A stretch of DNA of 64,000 nucleotides, taken from assembly GCA_034506335.1 (NCBI GenBank), contig JAPDPR010000009.1, forward strand, positions 1 through 64,000. Reading direction: 5' to 3'. The notes under the pieces are model-generated. The model was not told the DNA's origin. It saw nothing but the letters and a program-made list of their open reading frames with translations, and searched no databases. This stretch comes from a candidate division KSB1 bacterium (GTDB lineage Bacteria > Zhuqueibacterota > Zhuqueibacteria > JANLFK01 > Oleimicrobiaceae). The translations under genes and the position numbers were made by a program. Shown here piece by piece: positions 1 through 9,100 of this stretch (positions are counted from its first letter, which is position 1; each line of letters starts with the position of its first letter).

Positions 1-2
1 TC

Positions 3-1652
3 TCAGTGCTTCTCTGCGTGTTGGCGGCCGGGTGTAGGCCTGGCGCGGACCTGATTGTCATTAACGCCAAAGTGTGGACAGTCAACCAAGCGCAGCCGGT
101 CGCGGAGGCAGTAGCCGTGCGCGGCGACAAGATCGTGGCCGTGGGCACGACAGAGCGCGTGGCCAAGTACCAGCGGGCGAGGACCACCGTCATCGATGCT
201 GCCGGGAAGTTGCTCTTGCCCGGGTTCAACGATGCCCATTTGCACTTTCGCAGTGGCGGCGCGGCGCTGCTGCAGGTGGTGCTGGATGGGTGCCGCACGC
301 CTGAGGAGGTGCAGCAACGTGTGGCTGCGAGAGTGGCCGAGGTGGAACCGGGGCAATGGGTTACCGGCCGCGGCTGGGACCACACGCTGTTCAATAAGGG
401 CGTGTGGCCGACCAGGCAGTTGTTGGATAGGGTCAGCCCTGACAATCCGGTGTTCCTGACGAGAGTAGATGGCCATGTGGGCTGGGCGAATTCCGTTGCT
501 TTGGCGCGCGCCGGCATTAATCGTGACACGCCCAATCCGGAGGGTGGGGAGATTGTCCGCGACCCGTCCACAGGGGAGCCCACGGGGATCCTCAAGGAGA
601 CCGCCGCCTCGCTGGTGGCGCGCCTCATACCGCCGCTCACGGCTGAACAGGAGCGGGAAGCGTTAAAAAAGGCCCTGGCGGAAGCGCGCCGATTAGGTGT
701 AACCTCCATTCAGGACAATTCCGGGATAGGCTCAGTGCGCCTATACCGCGAGTTCTTGGATCGGGGAGAGCTCACCGTGCGGGTGACTGAGTGGATGGAC
801 TTTGCGCTTGCCTCTGACCCGGCTTGGCTCCTCGCGGCCAAAAAGGAACACCAGCCTTTCTGCGATGGGCGCTACATCCGCTTAGGTCTGCTCAAGGGCT
901 TTGTGGACGGTACCCTTGGCTCGCGCACGGCCTACTTCTTCGACCCGTATGATGATGACCCCGGCAATGTAGGCATGCCGCAGATTGACCAGGAAAAGCT
1001 CACGGCTATGGTGTGCACCGCCGACAGCCTCGGCTTTCAGGTGGGACTGCACTGTATCGGTTCGCGCGCCAATTGGATGGCGCTCAACGCCTTTGAGGAA
1101 GCAGTGCGGCGCTTCGGGGTCCGTGAGCGACGTCACCGCCTGGAGCACGCCCAGGTGCTCAGGCTGGCGGACATCCCCCGACTGCCAGAACTAGGTGTCC
1201 TTGCTTCGATGCAACCGACCCACTGCACCTCGGACTTGCGGTGGGCAGAACAGCGCATCGGTCACGAGCGGTGCAAAGGTGCCTATGCCTGGAGGCGCAT
1301 CCTTGATGTCGGAGGCAGGATCTGCTTTGGCACGGATTGGCCGGTGGAGCCCTTGGACCCCATGCGCGGCCTCTACTCCGCCGTGACCAGAAGAAACATC
1401 GAGAGCGGGCAGCCGCAGGAGGGATGGTTTCCGGACCAGCGGCTGACCATCGAGGAGGCAATCTACCTGTATACGCTAGGGTCCGCTTACGGGGAATTCC
1501 AAGAGCACCTGAAGGGTTCCATAGAGCCGGGCAAATATGCGGACATGATTCTGCTGTCAAAAGACCTCCTGAGTGCAGAACCCCAGGAGATTCTGACTAC
1601 TGAAGTGGTGCTGACCATCGTAGCGGGCAAGATCGTCTACCGCAAGGAGTGA
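3..1652 (+). CDS. Amidohydrolase family (YtcJ-like) lipoprotein, 5' end cut off by the window
   Basis: A metal-dependent hydrolase of the Amidohydro_3 (YtcJ/imidazolonepropionase-like) type; the substrate cannot be told from sequence. The frame is open from the window edge. The first in-frame start, a GTG at 6, lies inside what looks like the end of a lipoprotein signal (LAAG followed by Cys), so the true start is probably upstream. Supporting motifs are NDAHLHF (metal-binding HxH near residue 78), the central GLHCIGSRAN and RLEHAQ histidines and the C-terminal GTDWPVEP aspartate. The length of about 548 residues is normal for the family. The next gene begins 41 bases downstream, so the two may be co-transcribed. 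If the lipobox is real the enzyme is anchored in the envelope, which is unusual but seen in this family. Confidence 0.88.
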   Translation, partial: SVLLCVLAAGCRPGADLIVINAKVWTVNQAQPVAEAVAVRGDKIVAVGTTERVAKYQRARTTVIDAAGKLLLPGFNDAHLHFRSGGAALLQVVLDGCRTPEEVQQRVAARVAEVEPGQWVTGRGWDHTLFNKGVWPTRQLLDRVSPDNPVFLTRVDGHVGWANSVALARAGINRDTPNPEGGEIVRDPSTGEPTGILKETAASLVARLIPPLTAEQEREALKKALAEARRLGVTSIQDNSGIGSVRLYREFLDRGELTVRVTEWMDFALASDPAWLLAAKKEHQPFCDGRYIRLGLLKGFVDGTLGSRTAYFFDPYDDDPGNVGMPQIDQEKLTAMVCTADSLGFQVGLHCIGSRANWMALNAFEEAVRRFGVRERRHRLEHAQVLRLADIPRLPELGVLASMQPTHCTSDLRWAEQRIGHERCKGAYAWRRILDVGGRICFGTDWPVEPLDPMRGLYSAVTRRNIESGQPQEGWFPDQRLTIEEAIYLYTLGSAYGEFQEHLKGSIEPGKYADMILLSKDLLSAEPQEILTTEVVLTIVAGKIVYRKE

Positions 1653-1693
1653 CTCCTGACTAACACGGTGAGTGAAGGCGTGGAGGTGCATAA

Positions 1694-4045
1694 ATGACGA
1701 AGATGCTGAGGACAAAGGTTCAGGTGTGGGCAGCACTCTTGGCAGCGCTGATGACCGTAGGCCTCGGCGCGCAGGAGCTGCCGAATGGGGAAACTGCAAA
1801 GTCCTACGTGACCTACCTGGCCAGCGATGCGCTCCAAGGACGGGACACAGGCACACCAGGATTTGAAAAAGCAGCGGCCTGGGTTGCGGCGCATTTCCGA
1901 GAGTGGGGATTGGAGCCTGGAGGTGATGCTGGGAGCTACTTTCAGGAATTCCCCTTCGAATTCTACCAGGCGGACATTGAAGTGCCAACGTTCAAGATAG
2001 CGGGCCGCACCTTCTATTTCCACGAAGAAGACTTTCGTGTGATGCCCTACTCGGGCGGAGGAAAGGTCAACGCGGAAGTGGTGTTCGTGGGGTTCGGGAT
2101 CAGCGCCCCCGACAAAGGGCTGGATGAATACGCGGGCCTGGACACCCGAGGTAAGGTAGTGCTGGTCATGCACGGCTTTCCGGGGGAGAAGGAGGAGAAG
2201 TGGAGGGAGGTGGCCAGCGACAGCGCCAAGGCCTGGGCGGCGCAACAACACGGTGCTGTCGGGATGCTGATGTGTGCCCATTTCCGCGAAGAAGATCGAA
2301 GCGCGGGCCGCTGGCGACTGAGCCCTGGGAACTACAAGCCGGGCTTTATCGCCTTTGCCGTCTCTGACCGGGTGGTGCAGTTCCTGCTTGCGGGCAAGAA
2401 CGAGAACAAGCGGGCTTTCGAACGCCGGATGCGCAATGAGCAGGAGAGGCTGGACAAAGAGCTGAAGCCCCTCTCGCGTCCCACGGGCAAAAAGGCTGAA
2501 CTGGCGGTGAAGGTAATGTTTGACGCCCAGCGCAAGGGCAAAAACGTGATTGCCGTGCTGCGCGGGAGTGACCCGGTGTTGCGCGAAGAAGCGGTCGTTC
2601 TGGGTGGGCACCTGGATCACGTTGGGGTACAGTATGGCGAAGTCTATAACGGCGCCGACGACAACGCCTCCGGTGCGGCAGCAGTCATGGAGGTGGCCCG
2701 GGTCATGGCCCGCAACCGTGTGCAACCGCGCCGAAGCATCGTGTTTGCATGCTGGGGTGGGGAAGAGCGCGGCTTACTTGGTTCGCGCTACTACGCCGAC
2801 CACCCCACCTTCCCCATTGAAAAGACCGTGGCCAATCTGAACATGGACATGGTGGGGCTGGGGAAGAAGTTGGGCTTTCCCGGCATCTACTATGCGCCGG
2901 AATTGTGGGGCTTGATCAAGGAGAACATCGCTCCGGAGGAGCTGGAATTCCTGGAGCCAAGCCGTGGCGGCCCCGGGGGGAGCGACCACACACCGTTCAT
3001 CACGCGCGGCGTTCCGGCCTTCGCGCTAATGACCTCTCCCTTTGATGCTCATCCTGACTACCACCAGCCGGGCGACGATGCGCACAAAATCGACGCCGAA
3101 CTCATGGGAAAGGTGGCGCGCTTTGTGTACAAGGCGGCGCTACTGATCGCCGACCACCAAGGCGAGCTCATCGTCGCGCACCGACATCCGCGCTACATAC
3201 ACAAGTCGGCAGTGATTGCTAACCTTCACCCTATACCCTACACCCCTGGTATGGCGGTGCTCGACTCGCTGCAGGAGGAATGGATCGACCTCCAGTTCGT
3301 GACGGTGCCGTTCGACTCGCTTCTCAAGCCGTCTGAGCAGTTGACTAACGTGGTGCGATCCCTGGAGCAGGCGTCGAAGGAGGTAGGAGACCCCGCCCGG
3401 CTGGACAGGGCGATGGCGATGATGTTCAGCTCACGGCGGGAAAAGACAGCCGCGTTTGTGGGGTTAGCCGGCGCGCGCAGCGTCCACGGGGACCTGCAGT
3501 TTCTTTCCGCAGCGGGGAAGCTCGGTGCCCGTTTTGTTATCCTGGACGGCTGCGACGGCAGCTGGGTCGACCACAGCGGGCTGACGGAGCTGGGCAAAAA
3601 GGCGGTCGCCATTGCCAACGAGCAGAAGATGCTGCTCATTCTGCAGAACCTCCCCGAGCCGGTTGTTTGTCAAGTCCTGGCAGCGAGCAAGGCCCCAGTG
3701 GTCGTGGCAGCCAGGGGGGCGGTGAGCGACTCGTTGGTGCAAGAGCTGAAGGACAATGGTGGTCTCCTTGCCTTGCCGTACGATGTGGATGCGGGGCCAT
3801 CCCAGGCGGTTTCGCTCGTGCGCGAGATGGAGCAGCGGGTCGGCCTGAGGAACCTCACCATCTATCCCGACTACGGGCGTCCCCTTCGCCTCCACGAGCT
3901 GGATCGGCTGCTTGAACTCACCGTGGCGTTGAAGGACGACGGCTTTCCCGACAGAGACATCACTAACCTCTTGGGGGGCAACTTACGGGAGGTGCTTGCG
4001 CGCATCTTTCCGAGCCAGCAGCCGCGTATGATGCGGCCGTTCTGA
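1694..4045 (+). CDS. Secreted M28 zinc aminopeptidase fused to a degenerate M19-dipeptidase-like domain
   Basis: Exported peptidase of 783 residues. GGAGGTG stands a few bases before the ATG and a signal peptide ends near residue 26 (GLGA/QE). A PA-type insert covers roughly residues 95-260. The M28 catalytic set is complete: HLDHVG (His306, with Asp308), NGADDNASG (Asp322), GEERG (Glu357/Glu358), NMDMVG (Asp385) and GGSDHTPF (His432). M28 enzymes usually end soon after this. Here about 300 more residues follow, and from about 600 on they read like a membrane dipeptidase (M19) barrel: GLTELGKKAVAIAN, a KAPVVVAA strand, and near residue 755 the family ending DITNLLGGNLREVLARIF. The M19 metal histidines are missing (ILQNLP where DLSHVS is expected, VAARGAV where ASHSSAR is expected), so this half is probably non-catalytic. 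The M28 call is firm; the M19 relationship is inferred from motif order. Confidence 0.9.
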   Translation: MTKMLRTKVQVWAALLAALMTVGLGAQELPNGETAKSYVTYLASDALQGRDTGTPGFEKAAAWVAAHFREWGLEPGGDAGSYFQEFPFEFYQADIEVPTFKIAGRTFYFHEEDFRVMPYSGGGKVNAEVVFVGFGISAPDKGLDEYAGLDTRGKVVLVMHGFPGEKEEKWREVASDSAKAWAAQQHGAVGMLMCAHFREEDRSAGRWRLSPGNYKPGFIAFAVSDRVVQFLLAGKNENKRAFERRMRNEQERLDKELKPLSRPTGKKAELAVKVMFDAQRKGKNVIAVLRGSDPVLREEAVVLGGHLDHVGVQYGEVYNGADDNASGAAAVMEVARVMARNRVQPRRSIVFACWGGEERGLLGSRYYADHPTFPIEKTVANLNMDMVGLGKKLGFPGIYYAPELWGLIKENIAPEELEFLEPSRGGPGGSDHTPFITRGVPAFALMTSPFDAHPDYHQPGDDAHKIDAELMGKVARFVYKAALLIADHQGELIVAHRHPRYIHKSAVIANLHPIPYTPGMAVLDSLQEEWIDLQFVTVPFDSLLKPSEQLTNVVRSLEQASKEVGDPARLDRAMAMMFSSRREKTAAFVGLAGARSVHGDLQFLSAAGKLGARFVILDGCDGSWVDHSGLTELGKKAVAIANEQKMLLILQNLPEPVVCQVLAASKAPVVVAARGAVSDSLVQELKDNGGLLALPYDVDAGPSQAVSLVREMEQRVGLRNLTIYPDYGRPLRLHELDRLLELTVALKDDGFPDRDITNLLGGNLREVLARIFPSQQPRMMRPF

Positions 4046-4557
4046 GCCGGCTGCCGAAGTAAGCGCAGGACTTCACGGCCCATGCAAGTCGGGGGGCGAA
4101 GCTCCGTGGGACCTTTTTGCGGGAGTGTGCGCAGAGGAGTCCGCGACAGCGCGCACGCTCGCGTTCCTACAGCGCAGCGGGGCTTGGTGCAAGAAAGGGT
4201 CTCGGTTCACGTGACAGGTGCCAGGCGGCCTTGTCTTAGACCATGACCGGCGGGTCGGAGTGCCCGTGCGTGCTTAGGCGAAATGAGCGACCTCCTCACG
4301 CCCGGCCCGGCCAGCTTGTGCCGCCCAGACGTATCCTGCCGAAGGGTGTTCTGGATGGCGACCGTTTGCCTCCCGCAGTCATGGTCTTGCCGCCCTGGTC
4401 TGAATGCAGCTCCATGACCTGCTGATTTCGGCACACGCCTTTTCTTCGGACCCTTACCTTCTCTACCGAGCGCTTGGGCCTGGAGGTCAGCTCCAGTGCT
4501 GCCAACTTCCCACTCACCCAAGTGGGCAAGTGAGCCCTTCGCATTCGCCCAAGTCCC
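4046..4557. other. Intergenic stretch without a recognisable gene
   Basis: About 510 bases between the M28 peptidase gene and the 3' end of an eroded minus-strand gene. Short open frames exist on both strands, but none has a ribosome-binding site or a protein-like composition. No terminator with a T-tract was found after the peptidase gene. Confidence 0.5.
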
Positions 4558-5261
4558 TCACCGCATTAAGAGAATCTTTCCGGTTACCACGTGCTGCCCG
4601 ATCACGCCCGAAATCGGCCTGGCCGCGAGGCGATAGAAATAGACGTTGGTGGGGCACGAAAACGCCTCCCGGCAGGCACGCCAGGTGACTATTTCGTGGG
4701 ACGTCCCCAGTTTTTCCTCCAGGAGGGTCTGCACCAGCCGCCTGGCTGCATCACACACGTGGACGGTAGCCACACAAGGCTAGCTGGGGAAGAGCTGGAG
4801 CAGTACTCTATCATTGCTCGGGTCGGGATGTGCTTGGACCTGTACCAGCAGTTCATTATGCGCGCTTGCGGCCAGGGTGGCACAAGTCCTATAGCGAATC
4901 TCTCCCACCGCCTGCCGGAGAACAGCAAAGTCCGGGTTCCCCTCATCGATGCTAACCCAGAGAAGGTGGAGGCGGTTTTCTCTGCCCACGGTCAGAGCGT
5001 AATGGGCGTCTTGCGCGCTTTCGGAAGGTATCGGGGCCCCTTCCGATCAGCTTTCCTTCCGGCCGAAACGAGAGAAATAGACCAACTCCTTCCGGCACAT
5101 GTACGCCCACACCACGCGCGCCGTGATGGCTGATGCACTGCGAGACCCCAGGCCCCTGCCCCCGCGGTATGGCCCAGGGTCGGTTGAGAACAAGAAGGTG
5201 CACGCCAGCCCGTTCTTTTCGTTTAGACTATAGGCGCACGGTGGTGCTACGGAGTAGAAAT
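4558..5261 (-). pseudogene. Decayed secreted sialidase/BNR-like protein with a C-terminal T9SS-type sorting domain
   Basis: One minus-strand frame reads as protein through the whole interval but is broken by in-frame stops at 5047-5049 (TGA) and 4780-4782 (TAG). It ends with a clear FlgD-like/T9SS-type sorting domain: TVHVCDAARRLVQTLLEE, then IVTW, then NVYFYRLAA and the terminal KILLMR. Upstream, stretches such as LVYFSRFGRK, RENRLHLLWVS and GNPDFAVLRQ look like the beta-strands of exo-alpha-sialidase/BNR-repeat proteins. No plausible start was found, so only the 3' part of the old gene remains. It reaches almost to the stop codon of the small gene at 5262. The tag is firm; the sialidase likeness is my inference. 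Confidence 0.6.
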
Positions 5262-5393
5262 TTAGGCTTCTTCGGGAGAGGTAGCTTGCTGGACCTGCGT
5301 TGCCCGCAGAGCTTTGGCCCGCTTCTTCCGCGCCTTGCGCTTCTGTTGCAGCTTCATCCGACGACGTTTCTGTTTGCTCTTACTTCTAGCCAT
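5262..5393 (-). CDS. Small very basic protein, 43 residues, function unknown
   Basis: This minus-strand ORF starts MARSKSKQKRRRMK and ends TSPEEA; about 18 of its first 30 residues are Lys or Arg. AAGGAAGGG stands just before the ATG, and a near-consensus sigma-70 promoter (5440-5469) would give a leader of about 40 bases. The composition resembles small ribosome-associated or nucleic-acid-binding proteins such as bTHX, but I do not recognise a family. It is one of only two candidate minus-strand genes in the window and sits in a gene-poor island. A good promoter, a good ribosome-binding site and biased composition together make it more than a chance ORF. Confidence 0.6.
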   Translation of the reverse strand: MARSKSKQKRRRMKLQQKRKARKKRAKALRATQVQQATSPEEA

Positions 5394-5439
5394 AGCACCC
5401 TTCCTTTAGTCCTACTTGCCAACGGGGATGGTTGCCACA

Positions 5440-5469
5440 AATATACAGCACCCCGCCCTTGTCTGTCAA
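5440..5469 (-). promoter_or_regulatory. Sigma-70-type promoter for the small basic protein
   Basis: Read on the minus strand: a perfect -35 TTGACA (5469-5464), an 18-base spacer and -10 TATATT (5445-5440). Transcription would start near 5433, about 40 bases before the ATG at 5393. Confidence 0.65.
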
Positions 5470-5938
5470 GAGTTTTCTCCGCACACAGACGGCCACTGGC
5501 GACCTGTGCCCCTGTGGCGCTTCCCACTCAGGGAACTGCGTGGCTTTCGGGGCGGTTTCAAGTGGCGGGATGCATTCGGGACCCCTCTTAGGTCTAATCC
5601 CTTGGTGAGTAGGTGCTGGGATCCGTGGATGCGCCCGCTTGGTCGGGATGGAAAGAAGTTGCAAGTCATTGATGGCTGTGAGGAGAGCACAACCGTGCCG
5701 CAGGAAGAGCTAGGTTAGGGTGTTTCAAACATTGGCGCCGCCGGCAGGTTCGTATGCTCAAGTGCGTGGAGGGGAGCCCCCTCTTTGCTGCATTGAATGG
5801 CCCAGAGGAATAGGCTGAGGCGCAGGCCCCTGCTCAACACCGGTACAGTGGGGTTGAGCGGGCGGGCCTGCACGCGCGGGGTGCCGAAAGTGGTTTCGCG
5901 AGTCTATTAGCTCGCCTGTCCCGATGCCCAAATTCCTC
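5470..5938. other. Intergenic stretch between divergent promoters
   Basis: Between the minus-strand promoter of the basic-protein gene and the plus-strand promoter of the peptidase/barrel gene. No coding signal was seen. The only structure noted is the two-tier inverted repeat at 5823-5870. Confidence 0.5.
5823..5870. repeat. Two-tier inverted repeat (long hairpin)
   Basis: CAGGCCC (5823-5829) pairs with GGGCCTG (5864-5870), and inside it GCTCAAC (5832-5838) pairs with GTTGAGC (5853-5859), leaving a 14-base loop. No T-tract follows on either strand, so it is not a classical terminator. It could be a small-RNA element or an operator-like structure. Confidence 0.5.
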
Positions 5939-5967
5939 TTGATTCTTAGCGAGGGATTTGGTACAAT
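5939..5967 (+). promoter_or_regulatory. Sigma-70-type promoter upstream of the peptidase/propeller/barrel gene
   Basis: TTGATT (5939-5944), a 17-base spacer and TACAAT (5962-5967). The start point would be near 5974, giving a leader of about 185 bases if translation begins at 6161. Confidence 0.6.
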
Positions 5968-6160
5968 AGATCAGTGAGTGCTAACCGTGGGGTGGTAAGG
6001 TTTTTTGCGGATGTGGCTGCAGGATTTGCACCTGGCAGCGTGCTTTTTTCGGCACGAGCGCGGGTCCAGCGCGCTCCTTGCGCTGGCAAGGAGATTGCAG
6101 GTCTCTCAGGTTGACCGAAGCGCCGAGCATGGCGGCCACATCGAAATGAGGAGTGTGACG

Positions 6161-9100
6161 ATGAAATTCATCCGCCTGTTTTCGCTCCTTTGCCTCGTAG
6201 CGCTGGCGGCTGCAGATGCCCCGGCGCAATACTTTGGCAAGAACAAGGTGCAGTACACCAACTTCAAATGGCAATACCTGCAGTCGGAACACTTTAACAT
6301 TTATTTCACCGAAGGGGGGCAGCGCATCGCCGAGTTCGCGGCTGAAGTGGCCGAACAAAGTTACCGCTCCCTCAAGAAGGACTTTCGCTACGAGCTCACC
6401 GACCGCATCACCATCATTGTGCACAACTCGCACAATGACTTCGGTCAGACGAATGTCGACCTGTCTCCCCCAGACGAGGCAGTGGGGGGCTTTACCGAGT
6501 TTTTTAAGAACCGCATTGTGGTGCCGTACGACGGAGAGTGGGAGAGACTGCGCCATGTGGTGCACCATGAGCTGACGCACGCAGTGATGTTGCAAATGGT
6601 CTACGGCAGCGGTGTTCAATCCATCATCACCGGCCTCACTCGGCTGCAGTTGCCGCTTTGGCTGATTGAGGGCTTGGCCGAGTACGAGAGTCGGGGATGG
6701 GACTTTGAATCTGACATGTACATGCGCGACGCGGCCATCAATGGATATCTGCCTGAGATCGAGATGCTCAGCGGGTTTCTTGCTTACAAGGGGGGGCAGT
6801 CAGTCCTCCTCTTCATCAGCGACAGGTATGGGGGGCAAAAGATCGGCGAGCTCCTGGGCAAGATCAAGGTCAGCAAGAGCGTAGACCGGGGTTTGAAGCA
6901 GGCATTGGGTGTCGATGCCAAAGACCTATCGAAGCGGTGGCATAAATGGGTAAAGGAGCTTTATTGGCCTGATATCGGCTCGCATCGCGAGCCAGAGGAC
7001 ATTGCCAAGCGTCTCACCGACCATAAGAAGGATCGCAATTTTGTCAACACAAGCCCCGCCCTCAGTCCGAAGGGAGACAAGATTGCCTTCTTGTCCGACC
7101 GTTCCGACTACTTCGACGTCTACTTGATGAGCGCGGTGGATGGGCAGATCCTGGCCAAACTGGTGAGTGGGCAGAAGACGGCTAACCTCGAGGAGCTGCA
7201 TTGGCTGAAGGGGCCCAATATCAGCTGGTCGCCGGACGGCGAACAGATTGTGTTCGGGTCCAAAGCTGGGGAAGGGGATGTGTTGCACATCGTGAACGTA
7301 AAGCAGCGGAAGATTGTGCGCACTTTGCGCTTCCCCCTCGATGGTGCCTTCAACCCAAGTTGGAGCCCGGACGGTAGCCAGATCGCCTTCACCGGCACCT
7401 ACCATGGCCAGGGTGATATCTACACCGTCGACCTCCAGACCGAACAGCTGCGCAAGCTCACCGACGACCTGTTCAGCGACGTGGAACCATCCTGGTCGCC
7501 GGATGGGACCAAGCTGGTATTCGCGAGCGATCGTGGTCCTTTTGTAGACCCAACATTGGCCGGCGACCTGCGTCCCCACGAGTTAGCCTACAAGAATTTT
7601 GATATCTATGAGCTCAACTTAACCGACAATTCCATCACCAGGCTGACCACGACGGATTTCGTGGAGCGCACCCCGGTCTATTCTCCAGACGGCAAGCGTA
7701 TCGCCTTCACCAGCGACCGCACTGGCATCACCAACCTGTACCTCAAGGACCTCGCTACCGGCGAGGAGTGGGCGATCACCGACGTGTTGACTGGCGTTTT
7801 CCAGCCCAGCTGGAGGGGGGACGGCACGCGACTGGCTTTCACGGCTTTCTACAATGGCGGCTATGACCTCTATCTGCTGAGCAATCCGCTGGAAATTGCA
7901 CCTCATTCCATCACGCCGGCGAAGACGGCTCTTTTTACCAGGGTGATGGAGCGGCAGGAAAAGGAAAGGGAAAGGCGCGAAAGTGAGCGTACGCGCCTGG
8001 TCGACCTGCGCCCCAGTCTCGGGGAACGCGAGAACAAGTACAGGAACTTTGTCTTTGACGAGAAATTCGCGGACGCCATTATCGAGTCCGAACCAGAGTT
8101 CAAGAAGGTAGTTTTGGACTCTGCCGAAATCAGGACCGAAACCGGTGCTTATCGCGTGCACGACTACCAGGTGAAGTTTTCGCCGGACATAATCTACGGA
8201 ACAGCCGAGTACAGCCAATACTTCGGCGTGCAGGGCACCACGCAGCTTGCGCTCTCTGACGTGCTTGGCAATCACCGCATCAACATCTACACCAATCTGT
8301 TCTATGATTTCCGTAACTCTGACTACATGGTCACCTATTTCTACTTGCCTCGCAGGCTGGATATCGGTGTGGGCGGTTATCACAATGCCTACTTTTTCTT
8401 TTCCTACGACCTCGGCATCATCCGAGACCGAAACTATGGGCTGAGCACTTACCTGAGCCTGCCCCTTTCGCGGTACCGCCGGGTTGACTTCAGCGCCGGC
8501 TTTGTGGGCATCGACCGTGACTATTTGGATTTCTCCGAGGAAGATCAGGCGTTCCTCGAGGAGATCGGGTACCTGCCCAATACCAGACGGCGCTTTGTGC
8601 TGTTAGGCCTGTCCTGGGTTGACGACACCTCTTTGTGGGGGATCACAGGCCCGGTGAACGGACGTCGGAGCGCTGTGGGCCTAATGGGGAGCCCAGGCCT
8701 TTTCGGCAAGCACGGCGCGGAGTTTCTCACCGCGCGCCTGGACTGGCGTCGGTACTACAAAGTGGGTAAGGAATACAACTTTGTTGTGCGGGTCGCCGCA
8801 GGGGCAAGTGGCGGCAAGCAACCGCAGCAATTCTTTGTCGGCGGCGTGGAGAACTGGATTAACCGCGAGTTTGCTGGTGGCTATGTACGGGTCAACAACA
8901 TCGAGGATATCTACTTCGCCTCCTTTGAGATGCCTTTCCGCGGAGGGAGCTACTACGAACTCGCAGGGAACTCCTTCTTGCTCACCAACCTGGAGTTCAG
9001 GTTTCCTCTCATTCGTTATTTCCTCATGGGTTGGCCGCTCCCTATCGGTTTTGAGGACATCCGCGGCGCGCTGTTTGTGGACGTGGCGGGGGCCCGATAT

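Noticed and set aside
4591-5133. 180-codon plus-strand ORF
   Set aside because: It lies opposite the eroded sorting-domain gene, has no ribosome-binding site and no domain-like pattern; the minus-strand frame explains the base composition.
6005-6160. N-terminal extension of the peptidase/barrel protein
   Set aside because: It would put 52 polar residues before the signal peptide; the ATG at 6161 has a proper binding site.
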